This document shows positions 46,273 to 57,981 of a DNA stretch of 64,000 bases, in pieces. The DNA lies in NCBI GenBank assembly GCA_019137255.1, contig WPDH01000064.1, positions 248,715 through 312,714 of the forward strand. The letters are read 5' to 3'. How positions within the stretch are numbered: the first letter of the stretch is position 1; every line of letters begins with the position of its first letter. The position numbers were made by a program, and so were the translations under genes. Source of the stretch: Corinectria fuckeliana (taxonomy: Eukaryota; Ascomycota; Sordariomycetes; Hypocreales; Nectriaceae). Below the pieces are notes generated by a model. The model did no database searches. It worked only from the letters and a program-made list of their open reading frames with translations, and was not told where the DNA came from.

Positions 46273-47975
46273 TTAATCCAAGATAGCACGGAGTTCTTGA
46301 ATCTGCTGCAGCACAGCTGATCGACTAGTACCGCCCCTGGCCGATTTCGCCTCAACACTCGACTCATATTCGAAGGCCTTTGTAATATCCGCTGTAAATC
46401 GAGAATCAATAGCTTGCAGTTGCTCCAGGGTTAGCTTATCCATCGGGGTTTCCGTATTTTCCGATAATGCAACAATGCGTCCAGAAATGTGATGAGCTTC
46501 CCTAAAAGGACATCCGTTTCGCACCAGCCACTCCGCGACATCAGTAGCAAGCATCGTCTTATCTAGGGCAGCTAACATCCGCTCAGGCCGCACAGTTATG
46601 GTAGCGATGACCCCGTTGGCGATGCCTAGACTGTCTGAAACAGTTTGAACCGAATCTAGCATGGGTTCCCATCCCTCCTGAAGGTCCTTGTTGTAGCAAG
46701 TTGGCAAGCCTTTCACGCTCTGTCAGGTATCTGTTAGTGACTGCTCTTGATCCGCTCCTGATCACTCATGAGCTGATATGTCTATATTCGAACTCACCAT
46801 CATCAGCCCAGCCATTTGACCGAAAGCACGGCCTGACTTGCCGCGCAAAAGTTCCAAACTGTCGGCGTTCTTCTTATTCGGCATTAAACTGGACGTGGAT
46901 TAGAGTCTTGTGGGATTGTCTGGGAGTCGCGATAGATACAACGAACCTGCTGCCGGTACTATAAAGATCTGCCAAACGACAAAACCCAAACTCAGAAGTG
47001 GAGTATAATATGAGATCTTCAGCCCACCTGCTGATATGGCTAGTGAACATCGAGTTCCAGGTCAGGAACTCGATGATAAAGTCACGGTCGCCTGAAGTGT
47101 TCATGGAGTTCAGAGTGATTCCGCTAAAACCAAGCTCCGCAGCTATTGCGTCTCGATCGATGCCAAACACATTGCCAGCTAATGCGCCACAACCAAGTGG
47201 GCTAAGGTTGACCCTTTCGAAGACCTGGCGCAATCGCTCGAGATCCTGCTTGAACGAAGTAGCATGTGACATTATCCACTGACTCCAGCGAACTGGCTGC
47301 GCGCGTTGTAAGTGGGTGTAGCCGGGCATGAGGTAGTCGCTAGGGATGTTACTCAGTAAGGGGCTTTGTCCGGATGCAGTGCTAAGCTTACATTTCAGCC
47401 TCGGCGCGTTTAGTGAGGACTTGAAGGAAAGCAACGAGTTGGCTGTCGATTTCATGGATGCGGTCACGTAGCCACATGCGCATATCACAGACGACCTGCT
47501 CGTTGCGGCTGCGACCTGTATGTAGCTTGCCAGCGGTGTCCTTTCCGATAACCTCTCCTAATCGACGCTCATTTGCAGTGTGAATCTGATTTATTATATT
47601 AGCCTTAGGAGATTAAGTGGTGTGGGTTAGCATCTTACATCTTCGTCATTTAGCATAATAGCGAAGGTTCCCTGCTTCCATTCTTCCATCACTTTAAGTA
47701 GACCACGCTCGATCGTCTTAAATTCGTCTTCAGTAATAATACCGACCTTCGAATTAGCCCTAGCGAAAGCGATCGATCCAAGAATATCCTCTCTATAGAG
47801 AGCCTTATCGTATCCGATAGAGGCATTGTACTTGTGCATGAGCGGATCAATCCCACCTAGGCATCGCAAGGTCAGTATACTAGATCTGAAGCTTGTGTCT
47901 GGGGACAACCGAACCTGTAAACCTGCCACCCCAGAGCATATTGGTTGCCGGGGCGTCCGTCTTCTTTTCAGCCAT
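46273..47975 (-). CDS. Argininosuccinate lyase
   Basis: Last step of arginine synthesis: argininosuccinate to arginine and fumarate, in the cytosol; a homotetramer in known cases. Six exons: 47975-47915, 47856-47639, 47585-47392, 47339-46947, 46888-46798 and 46719-46273 (1404 nt, 467 aa), the normal length. Sequence signs: start MAEKKTDAPATNMLWGGRFT; HTGRSRNEQV; the catalytic-His segment GYTHLQRAQPVRWSQW; the flexible signature loop GSSLMPNKKN, which is split by the fourth intron; and the C-terminal RGGTSRSAV. Every junction is in phase. A TGACTC word lies 123 bp upstream of the start on the coding strand (48098-48103), compatible with cross-pathway control. In yeast this gene is ARG4. Confidence 0.96.
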
Positions 47976-48097
47976 GTTGGAGTATTTGTTCTCAGCGCTC
48001 GTCGCGATCGTTGCGATTTCAAGGTCGATGGAACTGATGGAGCCAATTGAGGGTAGAGCGCATGGTTATAGCAATTGACGTTCAAATTGAGGGACGC

Positions 48098-48103
48098 GAG
48101 TCA
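48098..48103 (-). promoter_or_regulatory. Possible CPC1/Gcn4-type site (TGACTC) upstream of argininosuccinate lyase
   Basis: TGACTC on the coding strand, 123 bp before the start codon. This is the core recognised by Gcn4/CPC1 in amino-acid synthesis promoters. A single hexamer occurs often by chance, so the call leans on gene function. Confidence 0.35.
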
Positions 48104-48226
48104 ATTCGGATGATGTTGCTTGATTGAAAAGGTCGAGAACGAGGGCGGGGCTGATCAAGTTCGAAAGCTTTGTTGAGCAGTCAATGGGAAAACTTTGTGG
48201 GGCCGACACCAGCGGTGTCAGTCACC

Positions 48227-48250
48227 CTTGCACGTGAGCTTGCACGTGAG
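48227..48250 (+). repeat. Tandem duplication of CTTGCACGTGAG
   Basis: Two adjacent identical 12-mers, each holding the bHLH-type palindrome CACGTG, about 250-275 bp upstream of the argininosuccinate lyase start. Confidence 0.8.
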
Positions 48251-48814
48251 GACCCCTACTACTTTGTGAAGAAAAAGGGGTATTTTCTCTGTTATCTTCT
48301 TTGTATTAAACTAGCTAGAAAGAACACTTTTACTCTTAGAAAATTAAGGCTTTATTGAACTTCATTTCCATCGCATCTGCTGTCCCGACTATATTGTCAC
48401 ATACTTCTTAGCATGGTGAGCTTCTTCACATAACATCGGTCGACCACTAGAAGGGTAAAATCTTAAGCATAAATCACCTCGAGGCCTCAAGAAGCAAGGA
48501 TAAGATATGATCGAATCTGGTGTCGTGCCCACGTAGCGCCAAAGCGTCATGCCCGACAGCACAGCAGCTGCCTTGACGCTGAACACGCGCCTCACTCTCG
48601 TTTTAGCCATTGACTCAGCCTGGGACGATTTTCTCGGAACAGAAACCGTAGAGCATGATAGTGGTATCGGAATCAATCGAGAATATATACGGTTCTTGTT
48701 ATGCGTAGTTCCTAATTTGTTGCGCGTGTGGGTTGCTCTCGCCGTGGGAATCTAGGGTCAATGCTCATATCGTACCACCCATGCATGGCATGTTCGACTG
48801 ACTTGACCCCAGAA

Positions 48815-48886
48815 AGGCACATTGTCAGGCACAGCCGCAAGACCGTGCACAATGCCTTTTAGGTATGCTGACACTACAATGTGCCT
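48815..48886. repeat. Inverted repeat, 11-bp arms
   Basis: AGGCACATTGT (48815-48825) and ACAATGTGCCT (48876-48886) are exact reverse complements, 50 bp apart. No target-site duplication is evident. Confidence 0.65.
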
Positions 48887-49185
48887 CCGTGCGTGGGCAA
48901 CACTTGGCGAGGTCGGACAGTTTCCAATGATTCAGGAATAAGCGCCGAAGTCAGGGGTTCGGTTATTCTGGCACTCGGCAGCCGGCATGGTAATGGTGAT
49001 ATCTTAGGTAACGGGTAATTTAATTCCTTTGCACGAGGTATTGTCCAGAGTGATCATGGCCTCAAAATAACCGCCCGATGGTATATCTCCTTGTTGGCAG
49101 TAAGTCGGCCCCAACAAGCAACTCGAAGACCTACTTGCATGGCTAATAGCTTGGACATAGCCGTCCGACAGTGCTGCGGATTTCC

Positions 49186-49218
49186 CCAAGCGCTGCGATG
49201 TTCCAAGCGCTGCGATGT
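49186..49218 (+). repeat. Direct repeat, 16 bp x2
   Basis: CCAAGCGCTGCGATGT occurs at 49186-49201 and again at 49203-49218, one base apart. Confidence 0.8.
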
Positions 49219-50836
49219 CCTAAGCGGAAATGTCTTCGTAGAACAATGTCAATATTGATGCTGATTTGATGCTAGAGAACCCTGCTCCACAAGTACTTTA
49301 CTCTAGATTATCTCATTAAAGGTGAATCAGCCTTGTCTGTCCCGCTGCAACATGCCTCACAAGTGGTGATCTTCGTCGCTTAAACTGAGAACTGGGCGAT
49401 GCTCAACTCGCTGACTGCCGAGGACCAATCTGCGCTTTCTGCAGGTAGACGCCTTGAGCTCTAGACATGTCGGCGACAGCAAGCCCCCTCGATCAAAGCA
49501 CAGGCCATCCTCCACAGGCCGTCACGTCAGCCAGCGTTCTCTGCCGCTCCGTTCATGGCCTTGACATCATCTCAAGGAGGGTCGCGTAAGAGCCGCACGT
49601 GCTCGTGTGCGCATTTCACTAGCGAGACAGCTCCCTCCCTCACCAGGTACGGCTGTTACTGTTCCGACCGGGTGTCGATGCAAAGCACCCTGAACGACGC
49701 TACCAAGCCACGCGATCAGGTCGCCACAGTCGCTGAGGGTAGGAGTAGGAATTAGGTATAGTTAAGTGAGCAGGTAGGAAGTAGGACGAGGTTAAGGATG
49801 GGCGACCACAGCCTCATATACGCCTCCTTGGAGCGCGGAGCGCCATTCCGCATGTGGCATGCGCAGACCTGCCCGATCTCCGAGTCTTGTGGCTAAGCAT
49901 TAGGCAGGCATTCGGGTGTCGAGGTAATGAAGAGGGTCGCCAGAAACCGGGCGCGACCAATCTGCCCGCTCCTCGTCCTTTGCGCGCGTCCAGCCGGATC
50001 CTGAACCATGGCGAATATTGCATGAAGTGGGGGGAAGCACAGAGCAGATTCAAGTCGTGTGGGTGAGCATGCAGCCCGTGAGCGGGAGAGGGAGGTTGAG
50101 GTGATTAAAGGTGATGCTCACTGATCAAGGGTGATGAAAGCCTGAGCAAGAACGGCGGTGCTGGCTAACCAAGCCCGGCGGCGGGTCTCCTGGGTTTCGT
50201 GGCCGACTACCTACTTAGGTAAGTAGTAGTAGGCGACACTTTTCCACCGAGGGCCCTGTTGATTGGCTGGCGCCCCACGCTCTTTGTACTCATAGTAGGT
50301 ACCTTACCTAGCACACGCTCAAGATGAGATGAGCCAAGGGCAGACGCGTATTGATCAAGGATAATTCGAGGTCAGCTACAAAGTAGACTTAGATAGGCTG
50401 GACATAGCAAGGTGAATGCGTCTGTTACAGCAAGAATGGCCGCTTTAGATCCTTACAACTGCACCTGTTGCAGATGCCCGGGCCCCTTTTATCACCTGGA
50501 CGCCCCGAACGCCTGCAACCCAGCGGGGCACTCCCACGACGGGGCGGCCTGGAGGTGGGGGTCCCGGCGTCCATCGGGGGCCAGCGGCGCTCTGGGGATG
50601 GATCTGTCCCTACGGGAGTGGCCTCAAGCCGTAGGGTAGGTAGGCGACTTCTGACCTCACACCTCCAATTCCGCCGTGTCAATCCGCCTTTTTGTCGCAA
50701 CGTCCCAGCATCGCATTGTCGCCCGAGCCCTCTGCTCAACCCTCCCTCCCCTCCCTTCCCCTCCCTTCTCTTCGACTTAAAGAGCACTTCGCTCTGGGGC
50801 AACCTCCCTACCCCTCACCCCTCGCAGTCGCCAACC

Positions 50837-51478
50837 ATGTACCACCTCGCCAAGGGCATCTACCGCTATGCGACCAGCAAGGAGGAGTACTCGGTCATCC
50901 TCCTCGGCCTCGACAACGCCGGCAAGACCACCTTCCACGAGCAGGTCAAGTCCCTCTTCATCCCCAACGCGCCCGAGCCCAAGCTCAAGACGGTGCCCAC
51001 CGTCGGCCAGAACGTCTCGACCATCCCCCTCGCCGACATGTACCTGAAGCTGTGGGACGTCGGCGGCCAGCACTCGCTGCGCAACCTCTGGCAGAGCTAC
51101 TACGCCAGCTGCCACGCCATCGTCTTCATCATCGACAGCACCGACATCGGCGACGGCAACCTCGAGCACGGGGACGAGCACACCCGCCTCGAGGAGTGCC
51201 GCCTCGTGCTCGAGGACGTGCTGCAGAACGGCGAGACCGAGGGCGTGCCGCTGTTGATCCTCGCCAATAAGCAGGACCGCGAGGACTGCGTCGAGACCAT
51301 CCGCATCAAGGAAGGCCTGGTGAAGAAGGTCATGGAGGGCGACAAGGGCCTGAGCATCCGCGACTCGCGCGTGCTGTCCATGAGCGCCCTGACTGGCGAC
51401 GGCGTCAAGGAGGCCATCGACTGGGTGCGCACGCGAGTGCAGTGGAATAAGGAGTCACGGCCGCCCGTCATGCGATAA
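50837..51478 (+). CDS. arl3: ARF-like small GTPase, Arl3/ARFRP1 orthologue
   Basis: Golgi GTPase that in yeast recruits Arl1 and its golgin effectors. Single exon, 213 aa. It starts MYHLAKGIYRYATSKEEYSV, close to ARFRP1. G1 is GLDNAGKTT (residues 24-32), G2 region TVPTVGQNVST, G3 WDVGGQHSLRNLW, G4 ANKQD, G5 SALTG. There is no Gly at position 2, so it is not myristoylated; yeast Arl3 is instead N-terminally acetylated and docks on Sys1, and the Met-Tyr start here fits that. About ten residues (DIGDGNLEHG) are inserted after the IDSTD strand relative to human ARFRP1. The third-position GC is very high across the gene. Confidence 0.92.
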   Translation: MYHLAKGIYRYATSKEEYSVILLGLDNAGKTTFHEQVKSLFIPNAPEPKLKTVPTVGQNVSTIPLADMYLKLWDVGGQHSLRNLWQSYYASCHAIVFIIDSTDIGDGNLEHGDEHTRLEECRLVLEDVLQNGETEGVPLLILANKQDREDCVETIRIKEGLVKKVMEGDKGLSIRDSRVLSMSALTGDGVKEAIDWVRTRVQWNKESRPPVMR

Positions 51479-51736
51479 GTCACGACCGCGGGGGTTCTAT
51501 GTCAGGCGAGTGTAATGGGTTACGAGCTACGACACTGGCTTTTTGCTGGGAGCTTGCGAGAGTGTAGGACGGCGTATCAATGGTGGGAGGGGTTCACCTG
51601 GCGTCATCATCTTGGTCTTGCGTGCATGGAAGAAATATCGAGCGATTCTGGGGTATCATGCTTATATATTTTTCGTCTTTTTCGTTTTTGTTTTATTTTG
51701 TTTTTTTGCTGTTGGTTGCACCTTGAGACATCACCG
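51479..51736. other. Convergent 3' region of arl3 and rrp45
   Basis: 258 bp, with a T-rich stretch at 51655-51715 that is probably part of the arl3 3' untranslated region. Confidence 0.5.
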
Positions 51737-52677
51737 TCACCTTTCATTCTCCGCCGTCAGTTCCGCCATAAACCCTCCCTTGTCTCTGCGCTTCGCATCC
51801 TCGGCTAGTGTCCGCTCCAGCAGGTCCGTCAGCTCCTTGGACCTGTTCAGCGCGCCGTTCGCGCACTGGATGAACAGCGTCGCATCCAGGGCCGCGCCTC
51901 CGAACTTGGCGATCTGGCAGAGCTCGCCGTGCTTGTTGATGCTGTACGTGCACGTGCTCACCCGCAGCTGCTCTTCCAGCCACGTCGTGTCCACGAGCAC
52001 CTGCGTGTCCTTGCCCTCCTCGCCGAAAAAGCTGAAGGTCACGCAGAAGGGCGAGTGCAGCCAGCTCAGGGGGACGGGCTCTCGCTCGGCCGAGGTGTAG
52101 ACGGTGAGCGTCTCTCCCTCGATGGTGGTGTCGGGTTTTCGGAAGTGGCGAAGGGCGGCGACCACGGCCAGACAGGCGCAGTCGGTGAGGTTCCCATCGT
52201 GGGCGAGGACGTGGAGGTCGACTCTGATGGACCAGCACTTTTGCCCCGCGATGAGACATAGAGACTCGGTGTCCAGAGCACCGGACCTTCGAACTGTCTT
52301 CTCCAGCAGCCTGGACAGCAGCACTTCCTCTAGAGAAGGGCGGTTGACCTCGTATGAAGGGGCGATCATCGGACTGAGTTCCGAAGTAATTGTGAAAACT
52401 CCATCAAAAGGCCGGTCTGAATATGGCACCGTCACCTCGGCCGAGACTTTGGCCAAGACCCTGCGTTCGTCAGTCAGTATCTCCGAGTGAAATCAAGACC
52501 CAATGGAACGTACCTCGTCTTTCCAAACTTGACCTCAACCACTCCGTACTCATCACCAAAGGTGAGTTCCAGTGGCCGGAACTCGTTGAATTTGCGTCCA
52601 TCTACACGCAAGCCCGTTTCCAGGGCCTTGGTAACAAAGGTCTTTTCAGACAGAGACGGCTCAGCTTCTCGAGGCAT
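51737..52677 (-). CDS. rrp45: Exosome complex subunit Rrp45 (EXOSC9)
   Basis: RNase PH-like ring subunit of the RNA exosome, acting in rRNA processing and RNA decay. Two exons, 52677-52514 and 52460-51737 (888 nt, 295 aa), with GTACGT donor and ACGCAG acceptor. Motifs: start MPREAEPSLSEKTFVTKALE, then GLRVDGRKFNEFRPLEL, RVLAKVSAEV and the RNase PH-fold block LHVLAHDGNLTDCACLA. The VDGR and DGN segments are those of Rrp45 rather than Rrp43 or Rrp42. The length is typical of fungal Rrp45, without the long C-terminal tail of human EXOSC9. It is divergent from cwc15 across a 259-bp shared promoter. Confidence 0.92.
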
Positions 52678-52936
52678 GGTGATGTGTCTTATTTTTTCCC
52701 TTGTTGGAGGGGTTCGAGGCTCCAGACGGCGCTGAATTTCATACCAAAAGATCGTGGGGCCGTGAGATCACTGAGAAATTCTGCCGGGCGGTGAGTGCGC
52801 ACTTCACCTTAGCCAGCGGCGTCTGGCGCGTTCCGGCGACCTGCAAACCACACGGGCGCCCACGTCGACGTCGCATCTCTAGAACATCTCACATTCCTAC
52901 TGCATCCCACACTGGCAACCTGGACGGGGACTCGCC
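52678..52936. promoter_or_regulatory. Shared divergent promoter of rrp45 and cwc15
   Basis: 259 bp separate the two start codons, both RNA-processing genes. No recognised motif beyond short CG-rich words. Confidence 0.5.
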
Positions 52937-53881
52937 ATGACTACCGCCCACAGACCCACGTTTGATCCCGTCAGTCCTCCCGACGACGCAGCGCCGTTCC
53001 CGCAAAGACTAACAACCCCCAGGCCGTTGGCAAAGAGGCCCTCCGCGGCCCTGCCTACCACCAGCGCCTGCTCCCCGCGCACACGCAGCTCAAGTTCCGC
53101 CAAGCCGGCCAGGGCGGTGACGCCGACGAACCGACCCGCGACCTGGCAGCCGAGCTGCTCGCCGCCGAGGCCGCCCACTCCAAGAAGATCAAGGGGACGC
53201 TCGCGCCCGCCGCCGACGACGAGGATGACGATGTCGAGATGTCCGGGGGCGTGAAGCGCCCGCCGCCGCCGGGCGAGGAAGAGGGCATGGAAGCCAAGAG
53301 GAGGCGGATCTTGGCGGAGACGAGGGGCATTGATGCGGATGATGACAGCGAGGAGGACGAGGAGGACAGTGACGACGATGACGACGATAGCGATGATGAT
53401 TCGGACGCGGAACTGCAGAGAGAGCTGGACCGTGTCAGGAGAGAGCGAGAGGAGAAGAAGAAAAAGGAGGTACGTCGTAGCAGTCCACAGCCCTCCCCCC
53501 TTCCCCCAGGACGTGGAATATAACACCCGTACAAGGAACTCGAGCGCCTCAAGGCCGAGGAAGATGCCCGAGAGCGAAACATTGCCCTAGGCAACCCCCT
53601 CCTCAACAAGCAAGACTTCACCATGAAACGCCGCTGGGACGACGACGTGGTCTTCAAGAACCAGGCCCGGGGCACGGAGGAGAAGGGCAAGAAGAAGGAG
53701 TTTGTCAACGTGAGTTCTTCTATTTACCCCCCTTGTGATTTTTCCCATTTTAATGTTTACGTTTCCTCTATCCCTAATTTTCCATGCGAGAAACGATTTC
53801 GCTGACCCTGATCTGATCCACCCCTAGGACCTTCTCCGCTCCGATTTTCATAAGCGTTTCATGAGCAAGTACGTTAGATAA
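52937..53881 (+). CDS. cwc15: Pre-mRNA splicing factor Cwc15/Cwf15
   Basis: Component of the Prp19-associated (NTC) spliceosome. Four exons: 52937-52969, 53023-53469, 53536-53709 and 53828-53881 (708 nt, 235 aa). The N-terminus MTTAHRPTFDP AVGKEAL is the conserved Cwc15 start, split by an intron. The middle carries an Asp/Glu/Ser tract (53325-53420) typical of the family, followed by charged coiled helix (LDRVRREREEKKKKE). The C-terminal signature is NPLLNKQDFTMKRRWDDDVV then FKNQARG and the end DLLRSDFHKRFMSKYVR, all matching Cwc15. Its stop lies only 70 bp from the convergent xylulokinase stop. Confidence 0.94.
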
Positions 53882-53951
53882 AAGATTCATATCGGGAAGA
53901 AAACAAAAATCCACCACCCCATTGTTAGACATTAGATACCCTCATTCAGAT

Positions 53952-55880
53952 TCATTTTCCCTCGACCGATTGTCTGCGCCCGTCGTCTGAGTGGCGGTCC
54001 TCCTCTGCGAGGATCTGGGACTCCATGCGCTCAAAGGCGCCGAGCACTTTGCCATAGCTTTGGTAGAGGCCGTCGCGGAACCCGTGGTCCACGCGCTCGA
54101 TGGAGCCCTCCTCGGTCCAGCGCTTGCCGATGAGCTCGTCAAAGGTCTCGCCGTGGTCGCGCTCCATGGCCCACAGCGCCTTGTACGCGCCGCCCACGGC
54201 GCACGCGTTGCCGCCGACGTCGAGCTTGTAGACGCCCTCGGAGCCGCCCAGCACCTCGCCGATGACCTGCGCGATGGCCGGGTTCATTGAGCCGCCGCCC
54301 ACGAGGTAGATGCGGCGCGGCTGGGCGGGCAGCCCTTGGCCGGGGCTGTGGACGAGGTTCTGCGAGCGCAGGCGCATGGACAGCGCCTGCGACTCGACGA
54401 TAATGCGGGCGTCGGTCTGCCTGTCCCAGCCGTGGGCCGCCTCCCGGAGGTGCGAGCCGTCGCGGTCGCACCTGTAGCGCCAGGTGCCGGCGCGGATGTT
54501 GGGGACCGTCTCGCGGAGGTAGAAGTACAGGCCGAGCTTGGCCGGGTCGTCAGGGGAGGCGGCGCCGAGGGGCGGGGTGTCGAGGACGGCCTTGTTGAAG
54601 GTGGCCCAGGGGTCGCCGGGGGCAGACTCGGGTTCGGGCTCAGGCTCGGGCAGCTGGTCGCGGACCTTCTCGCGGGCCAGGCCACCGTTCTTGTAGCAGA
54701 GCATGAACATGTAGTGGCCCTGGGTGGTCGGGTGGTTGAAGAAGTGGTAGGCGCCGTCGGGCTTGTACTTGGGGGTGTTCATGAGGAAGGTCGTCGAGGT
54801 GCCGAGGGAGACGATGGCGTCGAGGGGCCGCAGCGGCAGGGCGAGGATGGTGGCCGGGTTGTCGCCGGTGAAGGGCGTGACCTGGCAGTCGGGGCTGAAG
54901 CCGTGGCGGCGGACGAAGTAAGGCGAGACGGCGCCGAGGATGGCGGCGCCGTCGAGGCACGGGGCGCCGAGTTTCCGGCGGAGCTCGGCGGCGCCGTCCT
55001 TGCTACCGGCGGCCAGGGCGAGCAGCTCCTCGCTGTAGGCCTGGCGCTCAATGTCCCACAGGTTCATGCCGCACACGTCGCTGACGTCCATGGGGGCGAT
55101 GGAGCCGAGGAGGACCGAGGCCAGCCACGACGAGACGAGGGAGATGTGCGCCGTCTTGGCGTACATGTCGGGCAGGGCCTGCTTGAGGCGCATGATCTGC
55201 GTGCCGGTGAAGCGCTAGAAGAAGACGCGGGTCAGCCCTGTAGATACTACAGCTCAGCATGCCCGTGACTCATGTTTCTCTCCTCGACTTACATGGTGAG
55301 CGCCGCTGCCCGTCACCTCGGCGAGCTTCTGGCGGCTACCCAGGGCCTCGTCGAAGGCATCGCACTGGTGCTGGGTGCTGTGGTCCTGCCAATTGGGCGA
55401 CCACTCGTGGGCCAGCGCGCGGGGGAGCTGGTCGACGAGGCTGCGGGCGGGATCGAGGCGGGCGAGGACGTCGGCGGCCTCGGAGCTCCAGAAGACGCTA
55501 CCGTGCTGCTGGCCCGAGCCGCTGACGGCACGGACGCGGGAGAGCGGGACCGGGGTGGCGGCGGCGAGGCGGTCGAGCACGAGGTCGAGCGACTCCATCC
55601 AGAGGGCGACGGGCGCGAAGACTTCGCCGGTGGCGTCGCGCACGCGGACGCCTTTGGCGATGGCGTACTTGGGGCCGAAGTCGGCGTCGAAGTCGACTTT
55701 GGCCTCGCCGACGGGTTTGAGGTCCGAGTCGACGACGATGGCTTGAGTGCGATGTTAGTCCTGGGGGCGATAGCTTGGGAGCAAGTATGATGTGCAGTAA
55801 TCTAGCGGGTTCGACGTGCCTTTGAGTTGTTGGGTTGACAGGTCAAAGCCCAGGTACAGCGGTCGCGTGTCGGAAGGCAT
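53952..55880 (-). CDS. D-xylulokinase (FGGY family)
   Basis: Phosphorylates D-xylulose to xylulose-5-phosphate, feeding xylose and arabinose carbon into the pentose phosphate pathway. Three exons: 55880-55820, 55741-55293 and 55214-53952 (1773 nt, 590 aa), the usual fungal size. Sequence: MPSDTRPLYLGFDLSTQQLK (ATP-site start), AVSGSGQQHGSVFW (substrate site), VCGMNLWDIE, TGDNPATILALPL, VSLGTSTTFLMNTP and the FGGY C-terminal block IYLVGGGSMNPAIAQVIGEV. The first intron appears to be GC-AG: only a GCACGT donor at 55819 keeps phase with the acceptor at 55742. A 16-nt (GA)-rich run lies in the promoter near 55956. Confidence 0.93.
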
Positions 55881-57981
55881 GTTGGCACAGGCACTTCAAC
55901 CTAAAGATTTTGAAGGAGGCAATGGGTTTGCCAAGACCAGGACAGAAAAAAAGAAGAGAGAGAGAGAGAGAAGTCCGTCAGCGGGATGCGATAATGAACT
56001 CGCTGGATGGAGTGATTCAGAACCGGCAACGATGGGAATGGATTGGTTGGAGATGGATAAAAGTCTTGAGATATTTCCCTTTTGGTGGTAGAGAGACTCG
56101 GGGGGAGTAGTGTACGGTGAAATATGACAGGACAAGACAGACTACAAACGACGAGGGACGGATGGATGTACGAATAGATGAATGTAACAGGGGAGGAAGC
56201 GAGAGAAGGTAGGAATGGGCAGGGCGATGACGGTTTATACTCGGTGGTAATTAGCACCCGACACTCAAACAGCTTCCAGGTTGTGTAGGTAGGTACCTCA
56301 GACACGTTACCTCCGTCCCTCTAGGGAAGGTACCTATCTAATCTAGATACCTACTCTACCTTATAGACCTTACCTTTTCCGTAAGTTACAGCTAAGAAGC
56401 GGGAGACGGGAAGAAGAAAAAAGAAGACGAAGAACCAGAGAAGAAGCAAGGGGGGTGGCACCAAGACCAAGCCACATGTACTATCGTGAGAAAAAGAAAA
56501 GAAAAGAGGGGGAACAGGCAACTGATTGACATGACATGCATTGACGTCGGGTCGGTCGCGTCATGATTCAATTGCACCAAGGCGATGATGAATTCCGCTG
56601 TCACTCACCCACTCACTCAGCAGCTGATGATCAATCCTTCGACTGAAAGCAGGAGACGAACAAGTCACGATGGACGGGGATTAATACATGGACTTACTGT
56701 CAGGCTTAGATACAGTACGTACTAAGTAGTACTTATCGTGATGGATGTTGTTAGGTATCGGTACCGCTATCGTCACCCACCCGCTCGCTGCACACTGTAC
56801 TTCCCGCTGCCGCACGGGCCTGGCCAAGGAGCCTCCTTCGTGTATCAGTACATGTCCAAGTTTGTTCAATTGATCGGCAGCTGGGTGACGTTGACGTTGA
56901 CGTTGACGGTAGGTAAAGTGACTTCTGATATTCCTTCTCTATATTCCTGTTCCAGTCCCCCTTCTCTCATCTCTTGCTTCTACTATATGTACGCTTCTTT
57001 TGGGGGTTCTTTTTACTTCAACTTCCTTTTTCCAGCTTTAGGCTAAATCTTAAAATTCCTTATAACCTAGCCAATAGGGTTCTCGGCTTTTGTCTGTCGC
57101 TATGTAGACCGTCCCCGTGAGCGCGGAGTGCCACCAATGGGCAACGAGCGCTTGTAGAGAGGAGGAGGCTTCTAGCCCAACGTGGGCATGGGCGAACCTG
57201 CAGGACTTGGGACAGAAAGATGGGGCTAATAGGGAGACAATAGAAACAGGACTGCAGTGGCATATGCAGCAGCATATGCAGCATGCCACACCGACCCGAA
57301 GCTCGAAGCCAGAGCCTCGAGTTTACCCCTTGTGGCACTCGACTTACCCTGAAGCCGTTGGTCACTTGACTGCCGGGCCGGTCGTGGGGGGAGGCGGCAT
57401 CGCAAGCCAGATACGACATCGAGCCCTCCTGTTGGGGCGCGTCGAGACGAAGTCCGTCCCTTCCAAGCCATGCTGGACCGTGCCCATGCCGTCCGTCCCT
57501 TGCTGCTGTCCCATGATGCTGTAGGCTTGATCCTGCTGCAATGCTTGTATGCTGCCATGTTCCGTGTTCCCCTAAATTGCGCCCCTCCGGCAACCTAAAC
57601 ACTAGCCTGGGTCATGGAAGGTAGAGAGAAGTTAGGTAGGGAGCCCTCGGGGTCTCAGAGAAGAGTGGGAGAGTTGTTTTGCTTGTAGTTATGTTTTGTG
57701 TGCTCAACTCCGTATCCGTAAGCTCATTTTGCGTTGGACTCCGGCTTTCATCCGGATTACCAGCTCTTCCGGGCGGGATCCACCTCGAAGCTTGCGATAC
57801 CGTCCGATCTCAGTCACCGCCCATCTTTCAGTCACGGGTTCGAGAAGCCCCGGGAACCCCCCCGAACCCGAAGAATGACCAAAAGACAGGCGATGAGAAA
57901 GATGCTCCGAGACTATTTCATTTGGCGGGCTTCAGGTGCCAGGAACCCGTAGGCCCTTCGGTTGCAATCGCCGTTGTCTCT
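55881..57981. other. Intergenic: xylulokinase promoter and transporter 3' flank
   Basis: 2.1 kb without a supported gene. It contains purine-rich AG repeats (55950-55972), GGTACCTATCTAATCTAGAT-type palindromic words near 56329-56352, a GACGTT direct repeat (56889-56910), and one GGCTAAA word at 57041-57047. Overlapping frames at 57060-57602 on both strands look random. Confidence 0.5.

Larger units (their letters stand above)
47976..50836. other. Gene-poor intergenic region between argininosuccinate lyase and arl3
   Basis: 2.9 kb with no frame that I would call a gene. It contains a duplicated CACGTG-bearing 12-mer (48227-48250), an 11-bp inverted repeat (48815-48886), a 16-bp direct repeat (49186-49218), AT-rich sequence at 48255-48370, and ACCTACTTAGGTAAGTAG-type palindromic words near 50208-50230. 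The last 200 bp before arl3 are pyrimidine-rich. Confidence 0.5.

Noticed and set aside
48389..48755. Short frames on both strands in the gene-poor spacer
   Set aside because: Overlapping frames without domain, signal or codon bias; no better than chance.
54336..55268. 310-codon plus-strand frame opposite xylulokinase
   Set aside because: It is the antisense shadow of high-GC3 coding sequence; the minus strand holds clear FGGY kinase motifs.
57041..57047. GGCTAAA, an XlnR-type site upstream of xylulokinase
   Set aside because: A single 7-mer 1.16 kb from the start, with no second copy; occurs by chance at that density.
57060..57602. 180-codon minus-strand frame and its plus-strand counterpart
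   Set aside because: Random composition on both strands, no recognisable motif, no splice-supported extension.
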